DNA of 64,000 nucleotides from Nocardiopsis sinuspersici (GCA_008638415.1 VWVT01000010.1:124001-188000), one strand, 5' to 3'. Shown: positions 47,285 to 56,403, counted from the stretch's first letter. Made by a program: numbers and translations. Notes: generated by a model from the letters alone, not told the origin.

Positions 47285-47446
47285 CTAGTCGCGCAGCTCC
47301 CGATGCCTGCGGGCACCGGCCAGGACGGAGTCGGTGCCGTCACGGCGGACACGCCGGACGTAGACGGCGCCCGCGACGAAGATGGCGGCGACCACCCCGA
47401 GCACGGCGACGAGGGCGATGACGGACAGCAGGAAAGTGATCGACAT
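47285..47446 (-). CDS. Small single-pass membrane protein
   Basis: 53 aa from the ATG at 47446; the longer frame (to 47545) overlaps the next gene's upstream region. One transmembrane helix (FLLSVIALVAVLGVVAAIFVAGAVYV) is followed by a basic cytosolic tail RRVRRDGTDSVLAGARRHRE. Function unknown. The ribosome site is weak. Confidence 0.55.
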   Translation of the reverse strand: MSITFLLSVIALVAVLGVVAAIFVAGAVYVRRVRRDGTDSVLAGARRHRELRD

Positions 47447-47532
47447 GCGCTCATCGTAGCCGCCCGTCCGGCGGTCCCTCGCGGGGCCGCCGGACGGGCG
47501 GAGGGCGCGCCGCCAGTCAGGAGGGGCCGTCG

Positions 47533-48126
47533 ATGGGACGGACACCGCACGAGATCGTCAATCCGCTGTCCCTGAACGAACCCGTGGGGTTCTCGCACGC
47601 GCTCGTGGTCAGCCCCGGGCGTGTCGTCCACGTCGGCGGGCAGTGCGCGCGCCGCTCCGACGGCACGGTGGTCGGCGCGGGCGTGGTGGAGCAGTTCGAC
47701 CGTGCCCTCGCCAACATGGTGGAGGCGCTGCGCGCCGCGGGCGCCGACCCCGCCCACGTGGTGGACATGCGTGTCTTCACCACCGACATGCCGGCCTACC
47801 GGGCCGAGAGCGGGACCGTCGGCGCGGTCTACCGCCGTTACATGGGGCGCTTCTACCCGCCGATGACGGTGCTGGGCGTGACCGGTCTCCTGGACCCCGA
47901 CGCCCTGGTGGAGGTGCTGTGCACCGCCGTGGTCCCGGAGGTGCCCGAGAGCGGGCCCATGCGCGCCGAGGAGACCTGGAAGCTGGTCGAGGAGGTGGAG
48001 GACACCCTGGTCAGTGATGCGCGGGACGAGGACGTCCCCGGCGCTCCCGACGCCCCTGGCGGTACGCCCGGGCGGGAGCGCTTCCATCCGTCCTCCCACC
48101 GTCGGGCCCCTCGGCGCTCTCCTTGA
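47533..48126 (+). CDS. RidA-like protein with extended C terminus
   Basis: 197 aa; the RidA domain occupies residues about 1-135 (VVHVGGQCARRSDGTVVGAGVVEQFDRALANMVEALRAAGADPAHVVDMRVFTTDM). RidA enzymes hydrolyse enamine/imine intermediates. In the catalytic segment the usual Arg is replaced: PPMTVLGVTGLLDPDALVEV, so canonical deaminase activity is doubtful. About 60 extra residues are polar and overlap the convergent EamA gene by 116 nt, which is unusual. An earlier stop lost by a frameshift is one possibility. Confidence 0.75.
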   Translation: MGRTPHEIVNPLSLNEPVGFSHALVVSPGRVVHVGGQCARRSDGTVVGAGVVEQFDRALANMVEALRAAGADPAHVVDMRVFTTDMPAYRAESGTVGAVYRRYMGRFYPPMTVLGVTGLLDPDALVEVLCTAVVPEVPESGPMRAEETWKLVEEVEDTLVSDARDEDVPGAPDAPGGTPGRERFHPSSHRRAPRRSP

Positions 48127-49012
48127 CGCCTCCGGTGCTCACCAGCACCACGGCCACCGTGCACACCGCCATCCCCGCCAGGGCGCCCGGCCCCACGGGG
48201 TCGCCGAACATCAGCCAGGACCACACCAGCGTGGTGGGCGGGGTCAGGTACAGCAGGGCCGACACCCGGGTCACGCCCGTCCGGGCCAGGTTGGCCCAGT
48301 ACAGGCCGTAGCCGCCCAGCGTCGACAGCACCACCACCCAGGCCACCGCCGCCCAGAACCCCGGCTCGGCGGGCGGGGCGAGTGTTCCGGTACCGGCGGC
48401 CAGTCCCGTGAACAGCACCGCGCTCACCGTGCACTGCACCGCCAGGGCCTCCACCAGTGAGCCTCCGGGCCGTACACGGCGCTCCAGCAGGGTCGCGGCC
48501 ACCAGGGAGAGCATCGCCCCGAACGGGAGCAGGTACCCCCACCAGGGTGCGGCGCCCGGCCGCAGCAGGTCGGCGTACACCACCAGGCCGACACCGGCCA
48601 GTCCCGTGGCCAGTCCCGCCAACTGGCGCGGCCGCACCCGCTCGCCCAGCAGCGGGACCGCCAGCGCCGTCGCCACCAGCGGCTGGAGGGCGGCCACCAG
48701 CGCGCTCGTCCCCGCGGCCACGCCCACCTGCGCGGCCGCGACCACCCCGTACAGGAACCCGGCCTGGGACAGCAGCCCGAGTACGGCGTGCGCCGCCAGG
48801 TCCCGCCGCGGCATCCGGGCCCGCCGCCACAGGCACCACGCCGCCAGCAGCGCGGCCACGGCCATGAAGCGCCAGGCCAGCAGGGTCGTCGCGGGCGCGT
48901 ACGCGGTACCGAGTTCGGCGCCGACGAAACCGGAACTCCACATCACCACCAGCCCCGCGGCGAGCAGGAGGGGCGGCAGGGAACGGAACGTGTGCGCTTT
49001 CCTGTGCTCCAT
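48011..49012 (-). CDS. EamA/DMT-family transporter
   Basis: 333 aa from the ATG at 49012; an in-frame GTG lies at 49030. About ten hydrophobic helices in two EamA repeats: PPLLLAAGLVVMWSSGFVGAELG, AALQPLVATALAVPLLGERVRPRQLAG, WGYLLPFGAMLSLVAATLLERRV and PTTLVWSWLMFGDPVGPGALAGMAVC. The family exports amino acids and other metabolites. The cytosolic C-terminal 35 residues are Arg-rich. It is divergent from a TetR regulator whose operator lies in the gap. Confidence 0.88.
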   Translation of the reverse strand: MEHRKAHTFRSLPPLLLAAGLVVMWSSGFVGAELGTAYAPATTLLAWRFMAVAALLAAWCLWRRARMPRRDLAAHAVLGLLSQAGFLYGVVAAAQVGVAAGTSALVAALQPLVATALAVPLLGERVRPRQLAGLATGLAGVGLVVYADLLRPGAAPWWGYLLPFGAMLSLVAATLLERRVRPGGSLVEALAVQCTVSAVLFTGLAAGTGTLAPPAEPGFWAAVAWVVVLSTLGGYGLYWANLARTGVTRVSALLYLTPPTTLVWSWLMFGDPVGPGALAGMAVCTVAVVLVSTGGVKESAEGPDGGRTDGSAPARAYRQGRRERRGRPRPAHH

Positions 49013-49028
49013 GCCGTCAGGTAAACAC

Positions 49029-49043
49029 ACCGGTCGGTATACT
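49029..49043. promoter_or_regulatory. TetR-type operator ACCGGTCGGT over a TATACT box
   Basis: ACCG-GT-CGGT (49029-49038) overlaps the -10-like TATACT (49038-49043) of the divergent regulator, so the regulator probably represses itself and the transporter. Confidence 0.6.
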
Positions 49044-49105
49044 CACAATGTAGTCACCGGCCGCGAAGCCGCGGAGCCGGACGGGAGAACCAGGGAGACA
49101 GGGGA

Positions 49106-49699
49106 GTGGACACCATGGCCGACACCGGGACCAGGCCGATGACCCCGGCCGCGCGCCGCGTCCTGGACGTGGCGACCGAGCTGTTCTACACGCGCGGGAT
49201 CAACACCGTGGGCATGGAGCTGGTCGCCGAGCGGGCCGGGGTCACCAAGAAGACCATCTACGACCGCTTCGGCTCCAAACAGGAGCTCGTCGTGCAGTAC
49301 CTGCGCGCCCGCGACGCCCGCTGGCGCGAGCACCTCCACGCCTACCTCGGGCGGGCCGACACGCCGCGCGCACGGGTGGCGGCCACCTTCGACGCCCTGG
49401 ACGACTGGATGGGCGCGGAGAACCCGCGCGGCTGCGCCATGGTCAACGCCTACGCCGAGCTCTCCGACCCCGAGCACCCCGGCCGCGCGGTCGCCGAGGA
49501 GCAAAAGCGAGGGCTGCGCGACCTGTACGCCGACCTCGCCCAACGGGCCGGGGCGGGCGATCCGGCGGCTCTCGGCGACGCGCTGGCCATGCTGCACGAG
49601 GGAGCCGTCGTCGCCCGCAACGTCACCGGGGTGACGGACGCGGCACGCACGGCCCGTGCCGCCGCCGACGCGCTGATGACCGTCCACGGCGCGGCCTGA
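49106..49699 (+). CDS. TetR/AcrR family transcriptional regulator
   Basis: 197 aa, GTG at 49106 (ATG at 49115 also possible). The HTH is RRVLDVATELFYTRGINTVGMELVAERAGVTKKTIYDRFGSKQELVVQYL. The ligand domain contains FDALDDWMGAENPRGCAMVNAYAEL, similar to the TetR protein at 7655. It is divergent from the EamA transporter and probably represses it; a TetR-type operator lies between. Confidence 0.93.
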   Translation: MDTMADTGTRPMTPAARRVLDVATELFYTRGINTVGMELVAERAGVTKKTIYDRFGSKQELVVQYLRARDARWREHLHAYLGRADTPRARVAATFDALDDWMGAENPRGCAMVNAYAELSDPEHPGRAVAEEQKRGLRDLYADLAQRAGAGDPAALGDALAMLHEGAVVARNVTGVTDAARTARAAADALMTVHGAA

Positions 49700-49786
49700 G
49701 GAGCTTCGTCAGGCGTGCTCGGGGCCGTGCCTCCTCCGGGCCGGGCCGGGGCCGACCCGGGCCGACCCGGCCAGGCCCGACCGTGT

Positions 49787-50671
49787 TCAGCGGTAGCCGA
49801 GCCGGGACAGCTCCACGCCCGCCACCTCGTGCACGTCCCCGTACTGCTCGCGGGACAGGCGCTCGCGCCAGGAGCCCACGCCCCACGACTCCTCGGTCAG
49901 CAGCTCCGAGGCCGAGACCCGGGCCCCGGTGAACTCCCGCAGCCGCTCGGCGGTGTCCACCTCCCCGCCGTGCACGTCCTCGTAGCGCAGGGTCAGCAAC
50001 TGCCCGGCGCCGATACTGTTGCGCAGCAGCGCCGACATGCGGACCGCGCCCCGCCACCGCATCGCGCACTTGGCGGCCGTGGACCCCTCCGTGAACGCGG
50101 TCAGGTCCGACTCCTCCTCCAGCCCGAAGAAGTGGTTGGGGAACTCGTGGTCCAGCTTCATGAAGCTCGGCTTGAGCCAGCCCAGGGAGTGCTCGTCCTC
50201 CATCATGTCCGCGATGACGTCGCGGCCGTCCCGGATGACCTGTACGAACAGCGCGTCGGGGAAGGCCGCGTGCAGGGCGGTGGCGCTGAACAGCAGGTCG
50301 GGGCTGGCGTCGCCGTAGCGGTGCACGTCCGCGCTGTGCTCGCACGGCTCGGCGGAGACGTTGGCGGGCACGCGCGCCCGCGGCCCCGGGCACCGGGGGC
50401 AGGTCAGGGGGGTGAGCTGCCAGGCCTCGGCGTAGGCCTCACGCAGCAGGCTCGCCGTTCCCGCGGCCTTCTCCAGGGCGAGGGAGGGCCGCCTGGCCAC
50501 GGCGTAGACCGCGTTGAGCACGCCCGACGAACCCGAGCCGATGTGGAACCCGGGAACACGTGACAGGGCACGGGAGATCCTGGCGACCCCCGAGTGGGGA
50601 GCGCCCAGCACGAACACCGGACGCTGGACCTTGGTCCCGTTGACCACGAGAATGTAGGACGGCTGCTTCAT
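49787..50671 (-). CDS. Atypical sulfotransferase-family protein
   Basis: 294 aa from the ATG at 50671; the longer frame runs through the sirtuin upstream region. The PAPS-binding region (VFVLGAPHSGVARISRAL) is a degenerate P-loop: the usual serine/threonine pair is replaced (SGVAR). The 3'-phosphate motif RDGRD (147-151) and RYEDV are present. An insertion with C91, C94, C110, H112 and H117 could bind zinc. The protein may transfer sulfate from PAPS to a small molecule or glycan, or may have lost activity. Confidence 0.75.
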   Translation of the reverse strand: MKQPSYILVVNGTKVQRPVFVLGAPHSGVARISRALSRVPGFHIGSGSSGVLNAVYAVARRPSLALEKAAGTASLLREAYAEAWQLTPLTCPRCPGPRARVPANVSAEPCEHSADVHRYGDASPDLLFSATALHAAFPDALFVQVIRDGRDVIADMMEDEHSLGWLKPSFMKLDHEFPNHFFGLEEESDLTAFTEGSTAAKCAMRWRGAVRMSALLRNSIGAGQLLTLRYEDVHGGEVDTAERLREFTGARVSASELLTEESWGVGSWRERLSREQYGDVHEVAGVELSRLGYR

Positions 50672-50837
50672 GATTGTGTTGATTTTTGCACCCTTTGCCC
50701 ATCTCGTGTGCATCGGCCGGGGATTTCGCCTCTGCACCCCACACGCCTTCGAGACTACGGTGTGTCGGCGGGTGGAAGCACTCGTCCGGGGCCAAAGACG
50801 GGGAAAGCGGTCACCAAGTCGCTGTAAGAATGGGATT

Positions 50838-51641
50838 ATGGCCTCGACCACCACCGACTCCGCCTCCTTCGTCGACCCCGAGGACTTCGAACGGGCCGCC
50901 GACCTGCTGGTCTCCGCCGAACGCGTCACGGTGCTCACCGGCGCGGGAGTGTCCACCGACTCCGGGATCCCCGACTACCGCGGCCCGCAGGGGGTGTGGA
51001 CGACCGATCCGGGCGCGCAGGCCCTGTCGGACATCGACACCTACATGGGCGACGTGGACGTGCGCCGCGAGGTGTGGACGCAGCGCCGCGCCCACCGGAT
51101 GTGGCGCGCCCGGCCCAACGCCGCGCACCGCGCCTTCGCCGAGCTGGAGGCCACGGGGCGGCTGCGGGCGCTGGTCACCCAGAACGTCGACGGCCTGCAC
51201 CAGGTGGGCGGGGTCACCGGCGACAGGGTCGTCGAGGTGCACGGCACCCTGCTGCGGGTGGTGTGCATGGCCTGCGGGCTGCGCACGCCCAGCGAGAAGG
51301 TGCTGGCCCGCCTGGACGAGGAGTCCGACCCCCGGTGCGTGGAGTGCGGGGGCATCCAGAAGTCGGACACCATCTCCTTCGGCCAGCGGCTCGACGCGGA
51401 CGTCGTCGAGGAGGCCACGCGGGCCGCCCGCGAGTGCGACGTGTTCCTGGCCGTGGGCACCTCGCTGACCGTGCACCCGGTGGCGGGGCTGTGCGACGTG
51501 GCCATGATGTCGGGCGCCAGCCTGGTCGTCGTCAACGCCGAGCCCACGCCCTACGACGACTTCGCCGCCGTGGTCCTGCGCGACCCCATCGGGAAGGCCG
51601 TCCCCGCCCTGGTGGAGCGCGTGCGCGCGGCGCAGGCCTGA
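50838..51641 (+). CDS. Sir2-family NAD-dependent protein deacylase
   Basis: 267 aa from the ATG at 50838. Sirtuin motifs are VLTGAGVSTDSGIPDYRGPQGVW, TQNVDGLHQ and the catalytic His in VVEVHGTLLRVVCMACG. Four zinc cysteines lie in CMACG and CVECGG. NAD-binding residues follow in AVGTSLTVHPVAGL. It removes acyl groups from lysines with NAD. The class is the bacterial Sir2La-type with NVDGLH. It has a short promoter gap to the divergent sulfotransferase. Confidence 0.93.
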   Translation: MASTTTDSASFVDPEDFERAADLLVSAERVTVLTGAGVSTDSGIPDYRGPQGVWTTDPGAQALSDIDTYMGDVDVRREVWTQRRAHRMWRARPNAAHRAFAELEATGRLRALVTQNVDGLHQVGGVTGDRVVEVHGTLLRVVCMACGLRTPSEKVLARLDEESDPRCVECGGIQKSDTISFGQRLDADVVEEATRAARECDVFLAVGTSLTVHPVAGLCDVAMMSGASLVVVNAEPTPYDDFAAVVLRDPIGKAVPALVERVRAAQA

Positions 51642-51687
51642 CGGGCCGGCCGGAAACGTCGCCGGTGTGGTGGGAGCCCCCTGAACC

Positions 51688-51753
51688 CCGGTGATCTTGC
51701 TCTTGGCGACACCGTCGGTGGCCGAGAGTGCCGCTGGGAGCAAGATCATCCGG
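51688..51753. terminator. Extended inverted repeat between sirtuin and NACHT genes
   Basis: TGATCTTGCTC (51692-51702) and GAGCAAGATCA (51738-51748) form a perfect 11-bp stem; flanking CCGG adds pairs. The 35-nt loop contains CACCG-T-CGGTG. It may be a convergent terminator or a REP/MITE-like insertion. Confidence 0.5.
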
Positions 51754-51777
51754 CGAGGGCTCACGGCGCAGACGGTG

Positions 51778-54700
51778 CTAGCGGTCCCGGCCCGCGCTGC
51801 CGTAGGCGTTCATGGCCGGGTGGCCCTGCCGCTGGTCCTGCCGCTGGTAGGCCACGCGGTCGGCGGGCACGGACCGGATCGCCGGGGCGGGGCCGCGCAG
51901 GACGCGGAGCACGCGGTCCGTGAGTCCGTCTCCCGTCCCGAGGTCCTCCGGCAGGGAGCGCAGCACCGGCTCGACCCTCTCCGCGCTGAGCTGCTCGCCC
52001 TCCACCACGTCCTCCAGCCGGCCGAGGTAGGCCCTCACCAGCTCCTCCAACGCCGTGCGCATGCCCCCCAGCGAGGGATCGGAGCCGTACACACGGAGGT
52101 CCTCCGAGGCCTGTCTCAGTACGAGGAGTTCCAGGCGTCCCAGGAGTGACGTGGAGAGCAGCCTGCGGTAGCTGTCCAGGCGCCCCTCGGGATCGTGGTG
52201 CACGGGCTCCAGGCGCAGCCGCAGGACCTCGTGCGTCTCGGTCCACCCGGGTCTGTCGTCCCCGGTGTCCTGGTACCAGGTCGCCAGGTCGTCGGAGACG
52301 TGGCGCAGGTAGGGGAGCAGCCCCAGGGAGAAGCGCCCTGCGGTCCCGTTGACCCGCATGGCCAGTGAACGCAGCAGTCGGGAGGTGGTCGACTCGTACG
52401 GCACGGTGATCCCGTACGGGTCGGTCACGTCCGGGCGGGCGCCCGTGCTCGACCGGAGCTCGAACCCGATGCTCTCCCCGACGTCGACCGGCGAGCCGTC
52501 CTCACGCCCGATGACGGTGACCGGTCCGTTCTCGTCCCACCCGTTCAGGTGGCGGACACGGAGCGCGCCCATGATGCTGAACCACTCGGATCCGGACAGG
52601 GTGCGCCACAGAGCGGCCGTGCCCTGCAGGGCCTGGTCGGGCTCGGAGGCGTCGGGGAAGAGCTCGCTGACGTCGACCGGCTCCTCGCGCACCAGGCACA
52701 GCAGGATCACGAGGTTGCTGGTGTAGTTGGCCTCGCGGCGGGTCAGCGGCAGGCGCACGGGCTCGTAGTCGGTGTAGGAGCGGTTGGGAGCGGGGAAGGG
52801 CGCCTCCTGGAACAGCTCCACGAGCAGGTCCGCGTAGTCCGCGCGGGCTTCCGGCTCCTCGGCGAACCGGCGCTCCAGGAGTTCGGCGAGGAAGTCCACG
52901 ACCTTCTCCCGGCCCGCGTAGCCGGCGAAGGAGGACAGGGCGTACAGCTCGCCGTCGTCGGGGCGCGCGTTCCTCCTGCGGCGCCGGGAGGCGCGTGAAC
53001 GGGACTCGTCCAGTTCCTCCAGAGCGGCGATCACGACCCGTGCCACCAGGTACTCGCCGAAGGTGGCGTGCAGGAACTCGAACACGCTCGCCGTGCCGTC
53101 GCTCACCTGCGCCCGTGACTCGTGGACGAAGAAGAACCTGCCCAGGACCTGGTGGGCCGGGTCGATCCGGCCGTGCAGGTCCGCGTCCGGGGCGCGCACC
53201 GCCGCGTCGGGCATGAGGACCTCGAGGTCCTGCTCCAGCTCCTCGGCGCTCACGCTCTGCTTGCGCCGGGTGAACATCGCCAGGGCGGCGACCTCCAGGC
53301 GGCGCAGCTCGTCCTCGACCGCGTCCTCGAAGCCGCCCGTGCTCAGGGAGGAGTGGTGCTTGTCCACCTCGCGTTTGGCGAACATGGTCAGCAGGCGCTC
53401 GTACAGCTCGCCGTGGGAGAGGGTGTCCGAGGCCTGCCGCAGGGCGTTGCCCTCCGCGTCGTAGATGAGCAGCATCAGCAGGAGGAGGGGCTGCTCGGCC
53501 AGCTCGCGGTACCGCACGAGGACGTCGGTGGTGAGGGGCCCCGTGCCGGAGGCGGCGAACGCGTGGGAGTTGGCGCGGTTCCACACCTCCAGCATCCGGC
53601 CGATCTGTGCGTCGTCGAAGGGCTCCAGCCGCATCACCATGGAGCCGTCGGGGAAGCGGGCCCGGTCCGCCACCACCGTGCGGCTGGTGACGATCACCGC
53701 CGTCGGCTGGCCCAGCGCCTCCTGCTGGTGCTGGAACTCCTGGACCCGCTCCAGGTAGTCGGAGCGGTCCACCCCGGTCGCCTGGAGGAGTTCGTCGAAG
53801 CCGTCCAGGATGACGACGGGCAGCGCCCCGTCCGCCGACTCCGCGAGCTCGCGCCAGGACACCCGCGTGTGGAGCGTCGCGGCGAGTCCCTCCTCGATCT
53901 GCGCGTGGATGGGGGCGTTCGGCTGGACCGAGCGCAGCTCCACCCGGATCGGGAGGAAGTCGGCGACGGGCAGGTTGGCCGCCAGCATCTCGGTGAACTT
54001 GGACTTGCCCGCGCCGGGGTGGCCCAGGATGACCGTGGGGACCTCCGTGGCGAGCGGGTGGACGAGGTGGGCGGCGATGACCGGCTGGAGGTCGCCGACC
54101 ACGGGCAGCCGCTCCCACCACCCCTCGGAGGAGGGGGTGCCGCTGTGCACCGCGTAGGCGGCGCGGCCGCGCGGCGGGATGTAGGCCTCCTCCAGCGGGG
54201 GCAGGGAGAGCCCGGCGGGGATGTCGTCCGAACGCAGCACGGGCTGGCGCAGGACCGCCCGGTACCCGGCGGACAGCTCCCGCCGCCGGACGTCCACCGC
54301 GCGACGGGAGCCGATCTCCTCCAGGTGCCGCCGCAGCTCCCCGAGCCCGGTTCCGACGACCTCGCGCGTGTACTCGTGCTCGGCCAGGTGCGCCCACATC
54401 CCGAACTCGGGGATGTCGGCGGAGAGCTGGCGGTAGGACTCCCGGTACCGGTTGGAGGCGTACTCGGGGACGAGGCTCCGCATGTTCCTGAGGAGGGGGT
54501 GGTCGTCCGAGGTGACTCCGTGCCGCTCGGCCACCGCGAGCCCGGTCAGGGCCGCCGCGAAGTCCCTGAACAGGAAGTCCGAGAAGAAGCGCGGGGCCCA
54601 GGCCGGGCCCAGGGACATGGCCGGGGCGGACACGGAGTGCGCGAGGACGCGGTCCATCAGGCCGGCCTGCTCCTCCCTGGTGAACTCCAGGTCGGCCAGG

Positions 54701-55008
54701 GTGAAGGGGGCCTCCAGCGCGGTCAGGGACTCCTCCACCGCCTCGAAGAACGCGACGACCACCAGGATCTGGTGCGCCGCCTCGATCTTCTCCGTCCGAG
54801 ACATGCGGCTCTCACCGCTGATCTTGTCCCGGATCCCCTCGATGGCCCGGCGCCCCCCGCTCACCAGCGCTCCCCGTATCCCGAAGAGGTCCGGCACCCC
54901 CACCAGTCCCAGGCCGCCGTCGGCCAGCCTCTCGGCGAGGCCCGTCACCTCCGAGTCGCCTTGGCCGAGGATCTTCAGGGCGTCCGCGTAGGTGAGCCGT
55001 TTCGCCAT
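51778..55008 (-). CDS. Large NACHT-domain NTPase (STAND-type)
   Basis: 1076 aa from the ATG at 55008 (GGAGAGG upstream). A helical N-terminal region (residues 1-about 290) resembles the NNH (NACHT N-terminal helical) class seen in actinomycetes. The NTPase core has Walker A GHPGAGKS (329-336), Walker B LDGFDEL (401-407, the NACHT pattern) and TSR (441-443). A winged-helix region (QPLLLLMLLIYDAEG) and about 450 C-terminal residues with no recognised repeat follow. STAND ATPases are nucleotide-switched sensors; bacterial NACHT proteins include antiphage defence factors. There is no effector domain or partner next to it. Confidence 0.85.
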   Translation of the reverse strand: MAKRLTYADALKILGQGDSEVTGLAERLADGGLGLVGVPDLFGIRGALVSGGRRAIEGIRDKISGESRMSRTEKIEAAHQILVVVAFFEAVEESLTALEAPFTLADLEFTREEQAGLMDRVLAHSVSAPAMSLGPAWAPRFFSDFLFRDFAAALTGLAVAERHGVTSDDHPLLRNMRSLVPEYASNRYRESYRQLSADIPEFGMWAHLAEHEYTREVVGTGLGELRRHLEEIGSRRAVDVRRRELSAGYRAVLRQPVLRSDDIPAGLSLPPLEEAYIPPRGRAAYAVHSGTPSSEGWWERLPVVGDLQPVIAAHLVHPLATEVPTVILGHPGAGKSKFTEMLAANLPVADFLPIRVELRSVQPNAPIHAQIEEGLAATLHTRVSWRELAESADGALPVVILDGFDELLQATGVDRSDYLERVQEFQHQQEALGQPTAVIVTSRTVVADRARFPDGSMVMRLEPFDDAQIGRMLEVWNRANSHAFAASGTGPLTTDVLVRYRELAEQPLLLLMLLIYDAEGNALRQASDTLSHGELYERLLTMFAKREVDKHHSSLSTGGFEDAVEDELRRLEVAALAMFTRRKQSVSAEELEQDLEVLMPDAAVRAPDADLHGRIDPAHQVLGRFFFVHESRAQVSDGTASVFEFLHATFGEYLVARVVIAALEELDESRSRASRRRRRNARPDDGELYALSSFAGYAGREKVVDFLAELLERRFAEEPEARADYADLLVELFQEAPFPAPNRSYTDYEPVRLPLTRREANYTSNLVILLCLVREEPVDVSELFPDASEPDQALQGTAALWRTLSGSEWFSIMGALRVRHLNGWDENGPVTVIGREDGSPVDVGESIGFELRSSTGARPDVTDPYGITVPYESTTSRLLRSLAMRVNGTAGRFSLGLLPYLRHVSDDLATWYQDTGDDRPGWTETHEVLRLRLEPVHHDPEGRLDSYRRLLSTSLLGRLELLVLRQASEDLRVYGSDPSLGGMRTALEELVRAYLGRLEDVVEGEQLSAERVEPVLRSLPEDLGTGDGLTDRVLRVLRGPAPAIRSVPADRVAYQRQDQRQGHPAMNAYGSAGRDR

Positions 55009-55135
55009 CGGGGGGCCTCTCCGGTTTCGGGGGTGCGCACACGGGTCGGACCCGGCACCGGGGGAGGTGCCGAGTCCGCAGGTCAACGTGGTCCAGGAAG
55101 GTGTGGGGGCGTGCTCGTGGCCGGTGCGGGACCGG

Positions 55136-55807
55136 CTAGGGCAGCTCCCAGTTCACCAGCTCGGAGTTCTGCTCCTTCAGCAGCTCGTTGGCGCGGCTGA
55201 AGGGCTTGGAGCCGAAGAACCCGTTCTTGGCCGAGAGCGGACTCGGGTGCGCGGACTCCACGCACGGCACACCCGGCATCATGGGCCGCAGGTTGCGGGC
55301 GTCGCGCCCCCACAGGATCCCCACCAGCGGCTTGTCCCGGTCGGCGAGAGCGCGGATGGCCTGCTCGGTGACGGCCTCCCAGCCCTTGCCCCGGTGCGAC
55401 CCGGCCTTGCCCGGCTCCACGGTCAGCACCCTGTTGAGCAGCAGCACGCCCTGGTGGGTCCACGGGGTCAGGTCGCCGTTGGAGGGCATGGGGACCCCCA
55501 GGTCGTCGACCATCTCCTTGTAGATGTTGCGCAGGCTCGCGGGCAGGCGCACGTCCGGGGCGACCGAGAAGCTCAGGCCCACCGCGTTGCCCGGGGTCGG
55601 GTAGGGGTCCTGGCCCACGATGAGCACGCGCACGTCGTCGAAGGGCTGCTGGAAGGCGCGCAGGACGTTCTCCCCGGCGGGCAGGTAGGTGCGGCCCTCC
55701 GCGACCTCCTGCCGGAGGAACTCGCCCATCGCGGCGATCTGCGGCGCGACCGGCTCCAGGGCCTCGGCCCAGCCGGCTTCCATGATTTCTTTCAGGTCCT
55801 TGGGCAT
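55136..55807 (-). CDS. ung: Uracil-DNA glycosylase (family 1)
   Basis: 223 aa from the ATG at 55807; a start at 55837 is possible. Motif A is [18 protein letters not shown] (catalytic Asp), [31 protein letters not shown] is conserved, and motif B is [14 protein letters not shown]. It excises uracil from DNA. It is a housekeeping repair gene located between the NACHT gene and the three-gene TA-like operon. Confidence 0.95.
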   Translation of the reverse strand: MPKDLKEIMEAGWAEALEPVAPQIAAMGEFLRQEVAEGRTYLPAGENVLRAFQQPFDDVRVLIVGQDPYPTPGNAVGLSFSVAPDVRLPASLRNIYKEMVDDLGVPMPSNGDLTPWTHQGVLLLNRVLTVEPGKAGSHRGKGWEAVTEQAIRALADRDKPLVGILWGRDARNLRPMMPGVPCVESAHPSPLSAKNGFFGSKPFSRANELLKEQNSELVNWELP

Positions 55808-55882
55808 GGCCAGAACACTAGCGCCACGGGGCGACATCCACGGCCGCTTCGGGCCTTCGGAGTGCCTCCCGGGCGCGTGGCC

Positions 55883-56398
55883 TCACCCGAGGACCCGGAG
55901 CCGGGCGTCCAGTTCGTCCGCGTAGTCGTGCACGGCGCGTTCGGGGACCCGGTAGGAGCGTCCCACACGGATGGCCGGGAGGACTCCCGAGTGCACCATC
56001 CGGTACACCGTCATCTTCGACACCCGCATGATCGAGGCGACCTCGGCGGCCGTCAGGAAGCGCACCTCTTCCGGAGGTTCCTTCGATCCATGTCGAAGCG
56101 GCGGGATGGTCGAGGGCACCTGGTCGTCGAGGCCCAGGATCTGGGCGGCGAACGCGTTCACCCAGGCGCGTGTGTCCACGTCCGGTGCTGTTCCGGCCTC
56201 TTCCAGGACACGCAGGACGGCCGTGGCGTCCAGAGGGCGCCCCAGGGTGAGCACCTCGACTCCCACCGGTCGGCCGTCGACGGAGTAGTCCACGATGAAC
56301 GCACCGTGGTCGACGGTCTTCTCGACGGGGGCGTCGGTAAGCGTCAGGTAACCGGCGTCCGCTTCCTGGTCGATCGTCACTCTCCGAGGCGCTGCCAT
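55883..56398 (-). CDS. DUF2283 domain fused to an excisionase-type HTH (putative antitoxin)
   Basis: 171 aa, ATG at 56398. Residues about 5-60 form DUF2283: VTIDQEADAGYLTLTDAPVEKTVDHGAFIVDYSVDGRPVGVEVL. Residues about 115-160 are a MerR/excisionase-type winged HTH: VRFLTAAEVASIMRVSKMTVYRMVHSGVLPAIRVGRSYRVPERAV. DUF2283 proteins are typical antitoxins beside DUF4258 toxins; here the domain has gained a DNA-binding half, useful for autoregulation. It starts 5 nt after the DUF4258 stop. It is the last gene of a three-gene operon. Confidence 0.88.
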   Translation of the reverse strand: MAAPRRVTIDQEADAGYLTLTDAPVEKTVDHGAFIVDYSVDGRPVGVEVLTLGRPLDATAVLRVLEEAGTAPDVDTRAWVNAFAAQILGLDDQVPSTIPPLRHGSKEPPEEVRFLTAAEVASIMRVSKMTVYRMVHSGVLPAIRVGRSYRVPERAVHDYADELDARLRVLG

Positions 56399-56403
56399 AG
56401 GGG

